A stretch of 63,745 nt of DNA from Planctomycetota bacterium (GTDB lineage: Bacteria; Planctomycetota; UBA1135; GCA-002686595), in contig PBIX01000075.1 in assembly GCA_002720975.1 (NCBI GenBank), positions 1 through 63,745 on the forward strand, read 5' to 3'. Position numbers and translations under genes: made by a program. The notes beneath the pieces were generated by a model. It was not told where the DNA came from. It was given only the letters and a program-made list of their open reading frames with translations, and did no database searches. Positions 25,704 through 33,813 of the stretch are shown piece by piece (within the stretch, counting starts at the first letter, position 1; each line of letters begins with the position of its first letter).

Positions 25704-27173
25704 CTACGCCACACCGTCCGTGAGTGAAGAGCTTGAGGTGAAGATCCTGCGCCACAGGTCGGTTTCGAGCAGCCCACCGGGGTCGGTCTCCTGCTTCAGA
25801 GCCAAAAAAGCCTCGCGCTTGGCCTCCGGGAAGGCGCGCACCATGGCCTCGTGGCCCATGAGCGAGTCCTTGGCGAAGTAGAACCTGCCTCCGGCCTCGA
25901 GGACGAGCCGGGTGAGGCGGTCACAGGTCTGCCAGAGGTCCATGCGACCCGAGGGCGTCACCTTGAAGTCCATGGCCATGCTCCAGCCGTCGAGGGCGTG
26001 GGTCATCCAGAAGGGGTCGGGCCGGTGACGCTTGAAGACCCCCAGGAAGGGCACGTGCCCCCGGCGCTGGCACAGGCCGAGAATCTCCAGGAGGGTGTCG
26101 TGGGCCACGCCCGCGGGGAGGAACACCTGGTATTGGATCAGCCCATGACCGGGCTTGCGGCCGTAGGCAAACTTCCAGTTGGGCACGAAGTCGAGCAGGA
26201 AGTTGAAGGCGGCGTGGGACTGTTCGTACCAGCCCTGGTGCCCCTCGACCCTGCCGGCCTGTTGTTTGAGCGCGTTCAAGAGGCGCATACCGAAGGGCGT
26301 GTTGATCAGGCGCAGGAAGCGCCACACCTCGCCCTTGGGGAACCCCAAGATGGAACCGGGCAGCTCCTGGTAGGCCACCTGCATGGTCTGCTCCGGCTCG
26401 GGGTCCTCGCCCTCGGCCAGGTACTCGGCATCGTGAATCAGGCCGCGCCCCAAGCCATCCCCGCGCGCGAAGCAGTCCACCCAACCGACGAGATAATCCG
26501 CCCGGCCCTTCTCGGCCTCGAAGTAGGCCATCATCGCGGCCAGGTTGCGCACGGACTCGCCACGCACACGGACCTTGCCCGAGTGGATCCGCTTGGTCTG
26601 GAGTTGCAGGCGGGAGAAACACCCCAGCATCCCAAGGCCACCAATGGCGGCGTGGAACAGGTCGGTGTTCTGCTCCCGGTTGCAGGTGCGCAGCTCTCCG
26701 GAGGGCAGGACCAGATCGAATTCCAGGACGTTGTCCCCGAAGGTGCCCACGCGGAAGTTGTTCTTGCCGTGGATATTCATGGCGGCCGCTCCAGCCACCG
26801 TGGGGAACATGGTCCCCGAGACGACCTTGGGCCAGTAGCCCTGGGGCAGGATGTGCTTCCAGAGCTGCTCGATGGTGACCCCCGCCTCCAGGTCGGCGAT
26901 ACCGGTCGAGGCATCGAAGCCCAGGATCTGATTCATGTGGGTCAGATCCAGACTGAGGCCTTGCGAGTTGATGGACGCGTCCCCGTAGCTGCAGCCCGTT
27001 CCGCGCAGCCCCACCGTGCGTCCAGCGCTGGAGGCCTCTGAGAGAGCCTCGCGGATGGCCTCTACCGAACGCGGACGGAGCACGCGGCCGTGGGCCCCCG
27101 TGTTCATGCCCCAACCCTCCACGTATTCGTAGGAGTGGGAGGCCGCTGGACTGCTGGATCGACTACGGCTCAC
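25704..27173 (-). CDS. DprE1-like FAD-dependent sugar-lipid oxidase
   Basis: A 489-residue FAD-binding PCMH/aldonolactone-oxidase-fold protein closely resembling DprE1, which oxidises polyprenyl-phosphoryl ribose at C2. Matching segments are RGTGCSYGDASIN, the hallmark IHGKNNFRVGTFGDNV, AAIGGLGMLG, and the C-terminal FYFAKDS with LLETDLWRR. The mycobacterial benzothiazinone-target cysteine appears to be Ala here (GWSMAMDF). The GTG at 27173 lies 2 bases after the stop of the SDR gene. The longer frame to 27560 lies inside that gene. The pairing with an SDR supports a DprE1/DprE2-style epimerase. The polyprenyl sugar substrate is inferred. Confidence 0.82.
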   Translation of the reverse strand: MSRSRSSSPAASHSYEYVEGWGMNTGAHGRVLRPRSVEAIREALSEASSAGRTVGLRGTGCSYGDASINSQGLSLDLTHMNQILGFDASTGIADLEAGVTIEQLWKHILPQGYWPKVVSGTMFPTVAGAAAMNIHGKNNFRVGTFGDNVLEFDLVLPSGELRTCNREQNTDLFHAAIGGLGMLGCFSRLQLQTKRIHSGKVRVRGESVRNLAAMMAYFEAEKGRADYLVGWVDCFARGDGLGRGLIHDAEYLAEGEDPEPEQTMQVAYQELPGSILGFPKGEVWRFLRLINTPFGMRLLNALKQQAGRVEGHQGWYEQSHAAFNFLLDFVPNWKFAYGRKPGHGLIQYQVFLPAGVAHDTLLEILGLCQRRGHVPFLGVFKRHRPDPFWMTHALDGWSMAMDFKVTPSGRMDLWQTCDRLTRLVLEAGGRFYFAKDSLMGHEAMVRAFPEAKREAFLALKQETDPGGLLETDLWRRIFTSSSSLTDGVA

Positions 27174-27175
27174 GA

Positions 27176-27988
27176 TCAGATGCTCAGGCGCTTGAAGATC
27201 ACCGAGGGAATGGACTTCACCACCGCCGCCACCAGCGCCCAGCGCCAGGGAACGTAGCGCGTGTTCGCGCGGCTCTCTGCTGCCTTGAGAATCTGGCGCG
27301 CTGCCTCCGCTGCGGTGATGGCCCCGGCCAGCTCCAGATGCGCGGTCATGGGCGTCTCGACGAAGCCGGGCTTGATGGTGCAGACATGCACGCCCACCTC
27401 GGACAGGCGATTGCGCAGGGCCTCGAGGTAGTGGTCCAGTCCCGCCTTGGAGGCACCGTACACGGGGTTGCCCTTGCGCCCACGAGCGCCGGCGATGGAG
27501 CTGATGCCCACCAGGGTACCCGAGCGTTGACTGGCGAAGAGCCGGGCCGCCGGGTTGCACCAGGCCACGGCTCCCAGGAGGTTGGTGTCGAGGATGCCGA
27601 GGTCTTTGGGGGTGTTGTACTCCTCGCGTCCCACCGCGGGCATGATCCCTGCGGCGAAGATCATGAGGTCGAGCCCGCCCAGGGACTCCACCAGGTCTGC
27701 GAAGGCGGTGTCCGCCAGATCCGTCTGCGTAACATCGCAGCTGGCGATGGTGACGGGCCCCACGGGATGGCTGGGTGTGGCGGGAGCCGATGCGGCCACC
27801 TCTGCAGCCAGAGCCTCGAGCTTGTCAGAGCTGCGGGCCACGGCACCCACGGCCCAACCGGCACCGGCCAGCTGGCGCACGAGCTCCATCCCCATCCCCG
27901 AGCTGGCGCCCACGACGAGCGCTCGGCCGCGAATGGCCCCCCCGGGCCCGGGATCATCCGTGGAGGAGGGTGCAGAGGGTTCGGACAT
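27176..27988 (-). CDS. SDR oxidoreductase, DprE2-like partner
   Basis: A 270-residue short-chain dehydrogenase from ATG 27988 (MSEPSAPSSTDD). The cofactor motif VVGASSGMGMELVRQLA lies near residue 24. The catalytic YxxxK is in VYGASKAGLD, preceded by a serine in GISSIAG. The C-terminal hydrophobic region (YVPWRWALVAAVVKSIPSVIF) is typical of membrane-associated SDRs including DprE2, which reduces the 2-keto intermediate made by DprE1. It is followed 2 bases later by the DprE1-like gene. Without that neighbour the call would be SDR of unknown substrate. Confidence 0.78.
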   Translation of the reverse strand: MSEPSAPSSTDDPGPGGAIRGRALVVGASSGMGMELVRQLAGAGWAVGAVARSSDKLEALAAEVAASAPATPSHPVGPVTIASCDVTQTDLADTAFADLVESLGGLDLMIFAAGIMPAVGREEYNTPKDLGILDTNLLGAVAWCNPAARLFASQRSGTLVGISSIAGARGRKGNPVYGASKAGLDHYLEALRNRLSEVGVHVCTIKPGFVETPMTAHLELAGAITAAEAARQILKAAESRANTRYVPWRWALVAAVVKSIPSVIFKRLSI

Positions 27989-28305
27989 GGAGGGGCGGGT
28001 GGCAGGGAGGAAGGGAGAAGAGGGTTGACGAGAATATCGGCAGGTTTGTGCCCGGGCGTGCCCCAAATGAGGAAGCCCCGGAGGCTATGTGCGCACCCTA
28101 CGAAGTAGAGCCCGGGAGGTTGAGGTCGATTGGCAGATCACGAGGTGCTGGAGTGGGCCGGAGCCAGTCGTTACCCTCGGGTCCACGCTCCCGGCCCCTC
28201 TGGCACCGGGATCCGATCAAAGGGACGGCGCTCCATGACGCGCTGTCCCCTTTTTTCGTTCGGACGCGCTGCCCCCCAGGCCCCGCCCGGCCTCCTCCCT
28301 CATCC
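27989..28305. other. Intergenic region between divergent DprE2-like and helicase genes
   Basis: This 317-base stretch between divergent start codons should hold promoters for both directions. I see no convincing protein gene in it. The helicase frame stays open through it, but codons before ATG 28306 lack family similarity. The one clear element is the terminator-like hairpin at 28222-28256. No -35/-10 pair stands out. Confidence 0.5.
28222..28256 (+). terminator. Intrinsic-terminator-like hairpin in the helicase leader
   Basis: GGGACGGCGC (28222-28231) pairs with GCGCTGTCCC (28240-28249) in a 10-bp stem with one G-T pair and an 8-base loop. One C and then six T residues (28251-28256) follow. 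That is the form of a rho-independent terminator on the + strand. It lies about 50 bases before the helicase ATG, where no + gene ends. It may be an attenuator of the helicase transcript or the end of a short leader or non-coding RNA. Confidence 0.6.
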
Positions 28306-30318
28306 ATGAAGAAGATCCTGGCCCAACTCAACCCGCCCCAGCGCGAGGCCGTGGAGACCACCGAGGGTCCCGTGCTGGTCCTCGCGGGCGCCGGATCGGG
28401 AAAAACACGGGTCATCACCTGCCGCATCGCCCTGCTCCTGGCCAAGCGGGTCCCGGCCAGTCAGATCCTGGCCATGACGTTCACCAATCGTGCCGCGGGG
28501 GAGATGCGCGAGCGCGTCCAACAGCTGGTCGGCAAGCGTCGGGGCGAGGATCTGACGGTGGGCACCTTCCACGCCTTCTGCCTGCGAGCCCTACGGGCCC
28601 ACCGCGCCGTGCTCGGCTACCCCCAGGGATTCACCATCTGCGATGCGCGCGACCAACTCTCTCTCGTCAAGGGCGCCATGCGCGAGCTGCACATCGCCGA
28701 GGCCCGCCTGCGCCCCCCCACCGTGCAGGCCCGCATCTCTCTTGCCAAGAACCGGCTACTCACTCCCGAGACCTACCTTGAGAAGGCGGGTGACGACCAG
28801 GACGAGCTGGTGGGACGCACCTGGCAGCGCTACCAGGAGATGCTCAGGCGTTCGCGGCGTCTGGACTTTGACGACCTGTTGCTTGAGACCCTGCGCCTGC
28901 TCAAGGACAACAAGAAAGTACGTGAAGAGCTTCGCAAGCGGTTCCGCTACGTGCACGTGGACGAGTACCAGGACACCAACGGCCCCCAGTACGAGATCCT
29001 GCGCCAGCTGACGGATGGGCATCGCAACCTGTGCGTCGTGGGCGATGACGACCAGTCCATCTACGGCTGGCGCGGAGCAGACATCACCAAGATCCTCTCC
29101 TTCGAGAAGCACTACCCGGGTGCCAAGGTCGTGCGTCTGGAGACGAACTACCGCTCGACCGAGCCGATCCTGGGCATCGCCAACCGCCTGATCGAGCACA
29201 ACGGAGCGCGCCACCCCAAGACCCTCATCTCGGCCCTGGGCCCGGGCGAGCCGCCCCAGGCCGTCAACATGCGCGACGAGGACACGGAAGCCGAGCGCAT
29301 CGTGAGCGAGATCCAGACGCGCGTCCAAGACGGCGCCCACTACGACGACTTCGCGATCCTCTTCCGCACCGCCACACAGGCGCGCCCCTTCGAGGCAGAG
29401 CTGCGAGCGCAGGACGTACCCTACAAGCTCATCGGAGGCATGAGCTTCTTCGATCGCAAGGAGGTGCGCGACATGCTCGCCTACCTCTGCCTTGTGGTGA
29501 ACCCCAAGGACGAGACCGCCCTCCTGCGCGTCATCAACTGCCCACCGCGTGGGGTGGGCAAGACGACCATTGACCGAGGCCTCGAGTTCGCCACGACCAA
29601 GGGCATCACCCTGGCCGAGGCCTTCGAGCGCGCCGGCGAGATCGACCGCATCAACATGAAGGCCGTGGAGAAGGTCAACGGTCTGCTCAAGCGCCTGCGC
29701 TCCCTGAAGGGCCGCTTCAAGGGTGGCAAGCAGCTGGTGCCGCTCGTCCAGCGCCTCGTCGAGGAGGTGGCCTATCGCGACGAGGTGGTGCGCGTGTACC
29801 GCGACGAGGCCGAGGTCGAGCGGCGCTGGACGGGCGTCACCGAGGTTCTGAATTTCGCAGAGAACTACGTGCGCCGGAACAAGAAGCCAGGCCTCCTCGG
29901 CTTCTTGAACGAACTGAGCCTGAGCGCTGATGATCGCAAGGAAGACGAGAAGGACCGCCGACTTGAGGTGACGCTCTCCACACTGCACGCCTCAAAGGGC
30001 CTGGAGTACGACCGGGTCTTCCTGGTGGGTATGGAGGAGGGCATCCTGCCCCACGGCCGCTCCGTGGAAGACGACAGCGTCGAAGAAGAACGGCGCCTGG
30101 CCTACGTGGGAGTGACCCGCGCCCGCCAGGGACTGACCCTCTCCTGGTGTCGGGAGCGCGCACGCGCCGGCCACCGCGTCCCGTGCCACCCCTCGCGTTT
30201 CCTGCTGGAGATCCAGGCCAAGGAACCACCCTCCGATTGGGTGCCCGCCGGAGCCGAGCGCAAGACACGGGGCAAGAAGAAGGGCCGCCGCAAGAAACGG
30301 CGCAAGGTGTCCCGCTAG
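28306..30318 (+). CDS. pcrA: UvrD/PcrA/Rep-type ATP-dependent DNA helicase
   Basis: A 670-residue superfamily 1A 3'-5' helicase acting in repair and replication-fork maintenance. Motifs in order are the Q-motif LNPPQREAV, Walker A AGAGSGKT (27-34), motif Ia TFTNRAAGEMRER, Walker B DEYQDTN, motif III GDDDQSIYGWRGAD, motif IV NYRS, motif V TLHASKGLEYDRVFL and motif VI VGVTRARQGL. The C-terminus is a lysine/arginine-rich tail (GKKKGRRKKRRK) that could bind DNA. The ATG at 28306 matches the family start. PcrA, UvrD and Rep cannot be separated confidently from sequence alone. Confidence 0.93.
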   Translation: MKKILAQLNPPQREAVETTEGPVLVLAGAGSGKTRVITCRIALLLAKRVPASQILAMTFTNRAAGEMRERVQQLVGKRRGEDLTVGTFHAFCLRALRAHRAVLGYPQGFTICDARDQLSLVKGAMRELHIAEARLRPPTVQARISLAKNRLLTPETYLEKAGDDQDELVGRTWQRYQEMLRRSRRLDFDDLLLETLRLLKDNKKVREELRKRFRYVHVDEYQDTNGPQYEILRQLTDGHRNLCVVGDDDQSIYGWRGADITKILSFEKHYPGAKVVRLETNYRSTEPILGIANRLIEHNGARHPKTLISALGPGEPPQAVNMRDEDTEAERIVSEIQTRVQDGAHYDDFAILFRTATQARPFEAELRAQDVPYKLIGGMSFFDRKEVRDMLAYLCLVVNPKDETALLRVINCPPRGVGKTTIDRGLEFATTKGITLAEAFERAGEIDRINMKAVEKVNGLLKRLRSLKGRFKGGKQLVPLVQRLVEEVAYRDEVVRVYRDEAEVERRWTGVTEVLNFAENYVRRNKKPGLLGFLNELSLSADDRKEDEKDRRLEVTLSTLHASKGLEYDRVFLVGMEEGILPHGRSVEDDSVEEERRLAYVGVTRARQGLTLSWCRERARAGHRVPCHPSRFLLEIQAKEPPSDWVPAGAERKTRGKKKGRRKKRRKVSR

Positions 30319-30411
30319 AGGAGCGGCAGGGTGAGCCGGATGGCTCCCCGTGCCAACCCCAATAGAAACGAGATAGGCGCCACCCATTCCCCCCAGGGAC
30401 GGGCAGCGCCC

Positions 30412-30447
30412 ACCACCCGAGGGTGGTCGTCGACAGGCGAACCTGCC
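30412..30447. other. Two adjacent hairpins between convergent genes
   Basis: ACCACC/GGTGGT (30412-30427, loop CGAG) is followed 4 bases later by a second hairpin at 30432-30447. Read on the minus strand, this second hairpin is GGCAGG-TTCG-CCTGTC with a stable UUCG tetraloop. They sit between the ends of the helicase gene (+) and the large repeat-protein gene (-). They could stop or stabilise transcripts from either side, but no T-run follows either one. Confidence 0.35.
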
Positions 30448-30541
30448 AACGGGCCCTCTCTATGGGACGCTCAGGCGCGAACCCCAAGCCTGAATTCTGT
30501 GAGGAATCGGTCCCCGGGCGAATCTTCTCCCAGCGGGACTC

Positions 30542-33500
30542 TCAGTTGCTCTTGAGGACCAGCAGCAACGACTCCTGGCCCCCCTCGTACATCTTGATCT
30601 GCTTCACGGGGCTGCTCGTGTCCCCCTCGGCGTGGACGGAGTAGGTGCCCGGACCCACGCCCTTGTAGGAGAAGCTCCCATCCGTCCCACTGCGTACGTT
30701 GCCGAAGTTGGAGAGGTTGTGACCTGCCTCGTCGATGACCTGGATACGCGCGCCGCTGACAGCCCCCCCCTGAGAGTCCTGCACCGTTCCCGTGATCTCA
30801 CCGGCCGCTGGTAGGGGCAGGTCGATGCGCTGCACCTGATCTGCGTAATCGACCTTCACGTCAATCAGCACGCGCCCCAGCTTCACACTCTGCTGCGCCT
30901 GCCCAAAGCCCCAACCGCTAGCGCCCCCTGCCCGTATCAGATAGTCGCCAGGCGCGAGATCCTTGAAGGAGTACTCTCCGTCGGAGTTGGTCGTGGACGA
31001 GCGGCCCGCGAAGGGGCTGGGTCTGCCTCGCCCTTCGCCCGGTCCCGTACTTGGTGCGGTCCCACCGGTCAGGGTGACGCGCAGCCCTTCCTCCGGACGA
31101 CCTCCCGGACCGGTCACCCGGCCCTCGATGCGGCCTTCTGGCAGGCTGAAGTTGATGACCACGTTGTCGCCCCCGGGTACCACCTCCGAGAAGACCACCA
31201 GCTCACGCTGGCTGGAACCCACCTGGAAGCGCCAATCCCCGGGATGATCCAGTACCAACTCGTAGTGCCCCTGATCGTCAGCCCTGACCGCCGAAGTCAG
31301 GTCGTCGTCCCCATTCTCCGGGGCGGCCACGACGAGTGCCGAGGCGAGGGCCTCCTCCCCGCGAGTCACAGTGCCACTCACCTTCACCGCCGTGGCCGAT
31401 GGCGCGCCCAAGACCACGAAAGCCTCCTCGCCCTCGCGCACCTCCACGTCTGCCTTCTTGCTGTTGGCCATACGCATGACCCAGTCGCCGCGGCCGCGGC
31501 CCCCGCGGGCTCCGGTCGGAGCGAGGCTCACCGTGTACTGACCCGCATCCAGGCCGTCGAAGCGCACGCTGCCGGCACTGTTCGTCTCCAGGCGGCGACG
31601 GGTTGGTCCCGAGAGGCTGATCTGCCGGCCCGCACGGTCTTCCATGTCCCTGTGAAGCTCGGCCACGATCACTGCGCCCGGCTTCAGAGCCAGGACGATG
31701 CCCTCGCGCTTGGCCGCAGACGTGATCTGGAATCTCTGGGTTTCGCTGCCCGAGTAGCCCTCTGCCGAGGCCGAGATCTCGACCCAACCCGGCTCGAGAT
31801 TGCCGGCGATGAACTTGCCCTCGCCGTCGGTGTCCACACCGATGGTCTTGTTCTCGCCGTGCATGGCCATGACGCGCGCATCCGCCGCTCCCGAGCCGTC
31901 CGGTGCCCGCACGATGCCTGTCACCACTCCCGTACGCGCCAAGACGAAGCGCAAATTATTGGTGCCTGGAATGCTCACCTTCTGACGATCGGAATCCCCG
32001 TAGCCCGTCGCAGTAACGCGAACTTCCCAACGGCCAACCTGCACGCCCTGCAGGGCGAACTCCCCGTCCTCGACCTTGAACTTCTCGCGCACCGGCTTCA
32101 TGGAGCCCGCGCTCATGAACCCACTGGCCTCGGGGGTCGCCGTGACGCGAAAAGCCTTGATCGGCTCCCCGGCATCATCCGCGACCTTGCCAGAGATCAC
32201 GTTGCCGGAGGTGAGAGTGAGAGCGAGCTGGTGGCTGCCGGGAGCCACGTCCTCCACACGGGCCATCCAGCGCGGAATGCGCCGCGCCTTGAGCTTCGAG
32301 AGCTTGCTGCCCGACTTGGGGCGATCATCAGGATGCAGGGAGCTGGCGGTCACTTCACAGGTTCCATCCCCGAGGGCCGGGAACTTGAAGCTCCCATCGG
32401 GCCCCGCCTGGATCTCACCCATGATGCGGCCCACTTCCATGCCCATCATGTCGCTCTTCTGAGCCAGGCGCACATCGGCACCCACAGCCGGTGAGCCGTC
32501 GGGCCAGAGGATGACTCCGCCCACACTGCGCCCTGCATCGAGGCGCACGTCCACGGCCAGCCGTCGCTCCCCATCGCGCAGGTTGCCAAGCTCATGGTTC
32601 GCCTCCAGGAAGCCGTCGGCCTCCACCACAAGGATGCGCTCGCCGGGGGGCACACCGGTCAACTCGAAGCGACCGGCGTGGGTCAGCCTCTCGAACTCCG
32701 GATTGGCCTTGAGGAAAGGAATGCGCTGCCCAGCCTGGTCGGCGCTGATGTGATACACGCGGGCGCCTTCGAGGAGTGTGCCGTCGGAGTCACTCACCGT
32801 GCCCGCCACGGTCGCACCCAAGGCGAGGGGCACGTCCACGTTCAAGGTGTCGCCAGCCTCCACGCTGATGCCATGCACCTCACCGTCAGCATAAAACTCC
32901 GAATGGCCCAACACCCGGTGAGCCACGCCGGAGGCAAGCCCACCGATCTCGAACTCCCCTTCCTCTCGGGCCCAGCCCTTGAGCTTGGTCTGGGTCGGGA
33001 AACGGCCGCGTACAGCTTCCACGCTGACGCCATCGAGCACACCGTCCCCGAAAGCCACGACCCGTGGAGGCAGGACCTTGACGAGCAACCGGCCGCCCAG
33101 CTTGGGCTTCAGGACCACCTCTTCCTTCAGGTCTTCGAGGTGCACCCACAGGGGCTCGTCCATGTAGCAGTAGCGCCCGCGAACCCACAAGCGACCCTTC
33201 GAGTGCGTGCGGCCGGAGAAGGCCACCCGGAAGGACCCGTCGGGTTCGGCGATCACCGTGTGTGTGTCGCGAGAGTCCTGGTGCTCTGAGAAGCGCGACC
33301 CCTGGGCCGTCACCCAGAGCGTCTCATCCGCAGGGGTTCCCTCAGGTCGCTCCACGCGGCCCACCGCCCAGGTGGAGTTCTTGGGAGCGCGCCACCAACC
33401 CGCTCGTCCGGCGCGGACCCCCCCCACTTCAAGTGCCGCCTGGGGCGCGGCCTGCCCGCGTTCAGCCACGGGCTCGGCCTCCCCTCCCTTGACAGCCGCC

Positions 33501-33661
33501 AGATCCGCCTCCGAATCCACCCCGTCGACCTGCTCTCCCCCGGCCTGAACCACCACCACCCGGTCGCGTCCCTCAGGGGCACGACCGGTGGTGACGTACC
33601 AGATCCCCATCACCGCCAGGAGGAGGGTCGCAAGGGGGAACTCGAGGGTGCGTTTCTTCAC
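30542..33661 (-). CDS. Large carboxypeptidase-regulatory-like repeat protein
   Basis: A 1039-residue predicted envelope protein starting at a GTG (MKKRTLEFPL). One N-terminal helix (PLATLLLAVMGIWYV) acts as signal anchor. An Ala/Glu/Gly-rich linker follows, then roughly eight to ten tandem carboxypeptidase-regulatory-like/SdrD-B-type beta-sandwich repeats. Typical repeat cores read GTVSDSDGTLLEGARVY, GEPIKAFRVTA, GSGAADARVMAMH, GRPEEGLRVTLTGG and GGAVSGARIQVID, each followed by a GxFxFxxLxPGxY-type strand. There is no catalytic peptidase domain. Proteins of this type usually serve adhesion or structural roles. It follows the sulfatase-like gene by 152 bases on the same strand. Confidence 0.8.
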   Translation of the reverse strand: MKKRTLEFPLATLLLAVMGIWYVTTGRAPEGRDRVVVVQAGGEQVDGVDSEADLAAVKGGEAEPVAERGQAAPQAALEVGGVRAGRAGWWRAPKNSTWAVGRVERPEGTPADETLWVTAQGSRFSEHQDSRDTHTVIAEPDGSFRVAFSGRTHSKGRLWVRGRYCYMDEPLWVHLEDLKEEVVLKPKLGGRLLVKVLPPRVVAFGDGVLDGVSVEAVRGRFPTQTKLKGWAREEGEFEIGGLASGVAHRVLGHSEFYADGEVHGISVEAGDTLNVDVPLALGATVAGTVSDSDGTLLEGARVYHISADQAGQRIPFLKANPEFERLTHAGRFELTGVPPGERILVVEADGFLEANHELGNLRDGERRLAVDVRLDAGRSVGGVILWPDGSPAVGADVRLAQKSDMMGMEVGRIMGEIQAGPDGSFKFPALGDGTCEVTASSLHPDDRPKSGSKLSKLKARRIPRWMARVEDVAPGSHQLALTLTSGNVISGKVADDAGEPIKAFRVTATPEASGFMSAGSMKPVREKFKVEDGEFALQGVQVGRWEVRVTATGYGDSDRQKVSIPGTNNLRFVLARTGVVTGIVRAPDGSGAADARVMAMHGENKTIGVDTDGEGKFIAGNLEPGWVEISASAEGYSGSETQRFQITSAAKREGIVLALKPGAVIVAELHRDMEDRAGRQISLSGPTRRRLETNSAGSVRFDGLDAGQYTVSLAPTGARGGRGRGDWVMRMANSKKADVEVREGEEAFVVLGAPSATAVKVSGTVTRGEEALASALVVAAPENGDDDLTSAVRADDQGHYELVLDHPGDWRFQVGSSQRELVVFSEVVPGGDNVVINFSLPEGRIEGRVTGPGGRPEEGLRVTLTGGTAPSTGPGEGRGRPSPFAGRSSTTNSDGEYSFKDLAPGDYLIRAGGASGWGFGQAQQSVKLGRVLIDVKVDYADQVQRIDLPLPAAGEITGTVQDSQGGAVSGARIQVIDEAGHNLSNFGNVRSGTDGSFSYKGVGPGTYSVHAEGDTSSPVKQIKMYEGGQESLLLVLKSN

Positions 33662-33813
33662 GCGTGGAGAACAGGAATCATGGCCGTGGTGGGGTGCCGT
33701 TTGGTCAAGGATAGGCTATCGAGCCACTCAGCCCCATCCTACGTACTTGGGAGCCATGCTTCTCGGGTTTCTCGCCCCGTAGCGGCCATGGCACCCCTGC
33801 TGGTGGAGGCCCC

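Noticed and set aside
30430-30541. Possible tRNA T-arm-like GGTTCGCC on the minus strand
   Set aside because: No anticodon arm, acceptor stem or CCA-adjacent pairing could be built around it. It is a UUCG hairpin.
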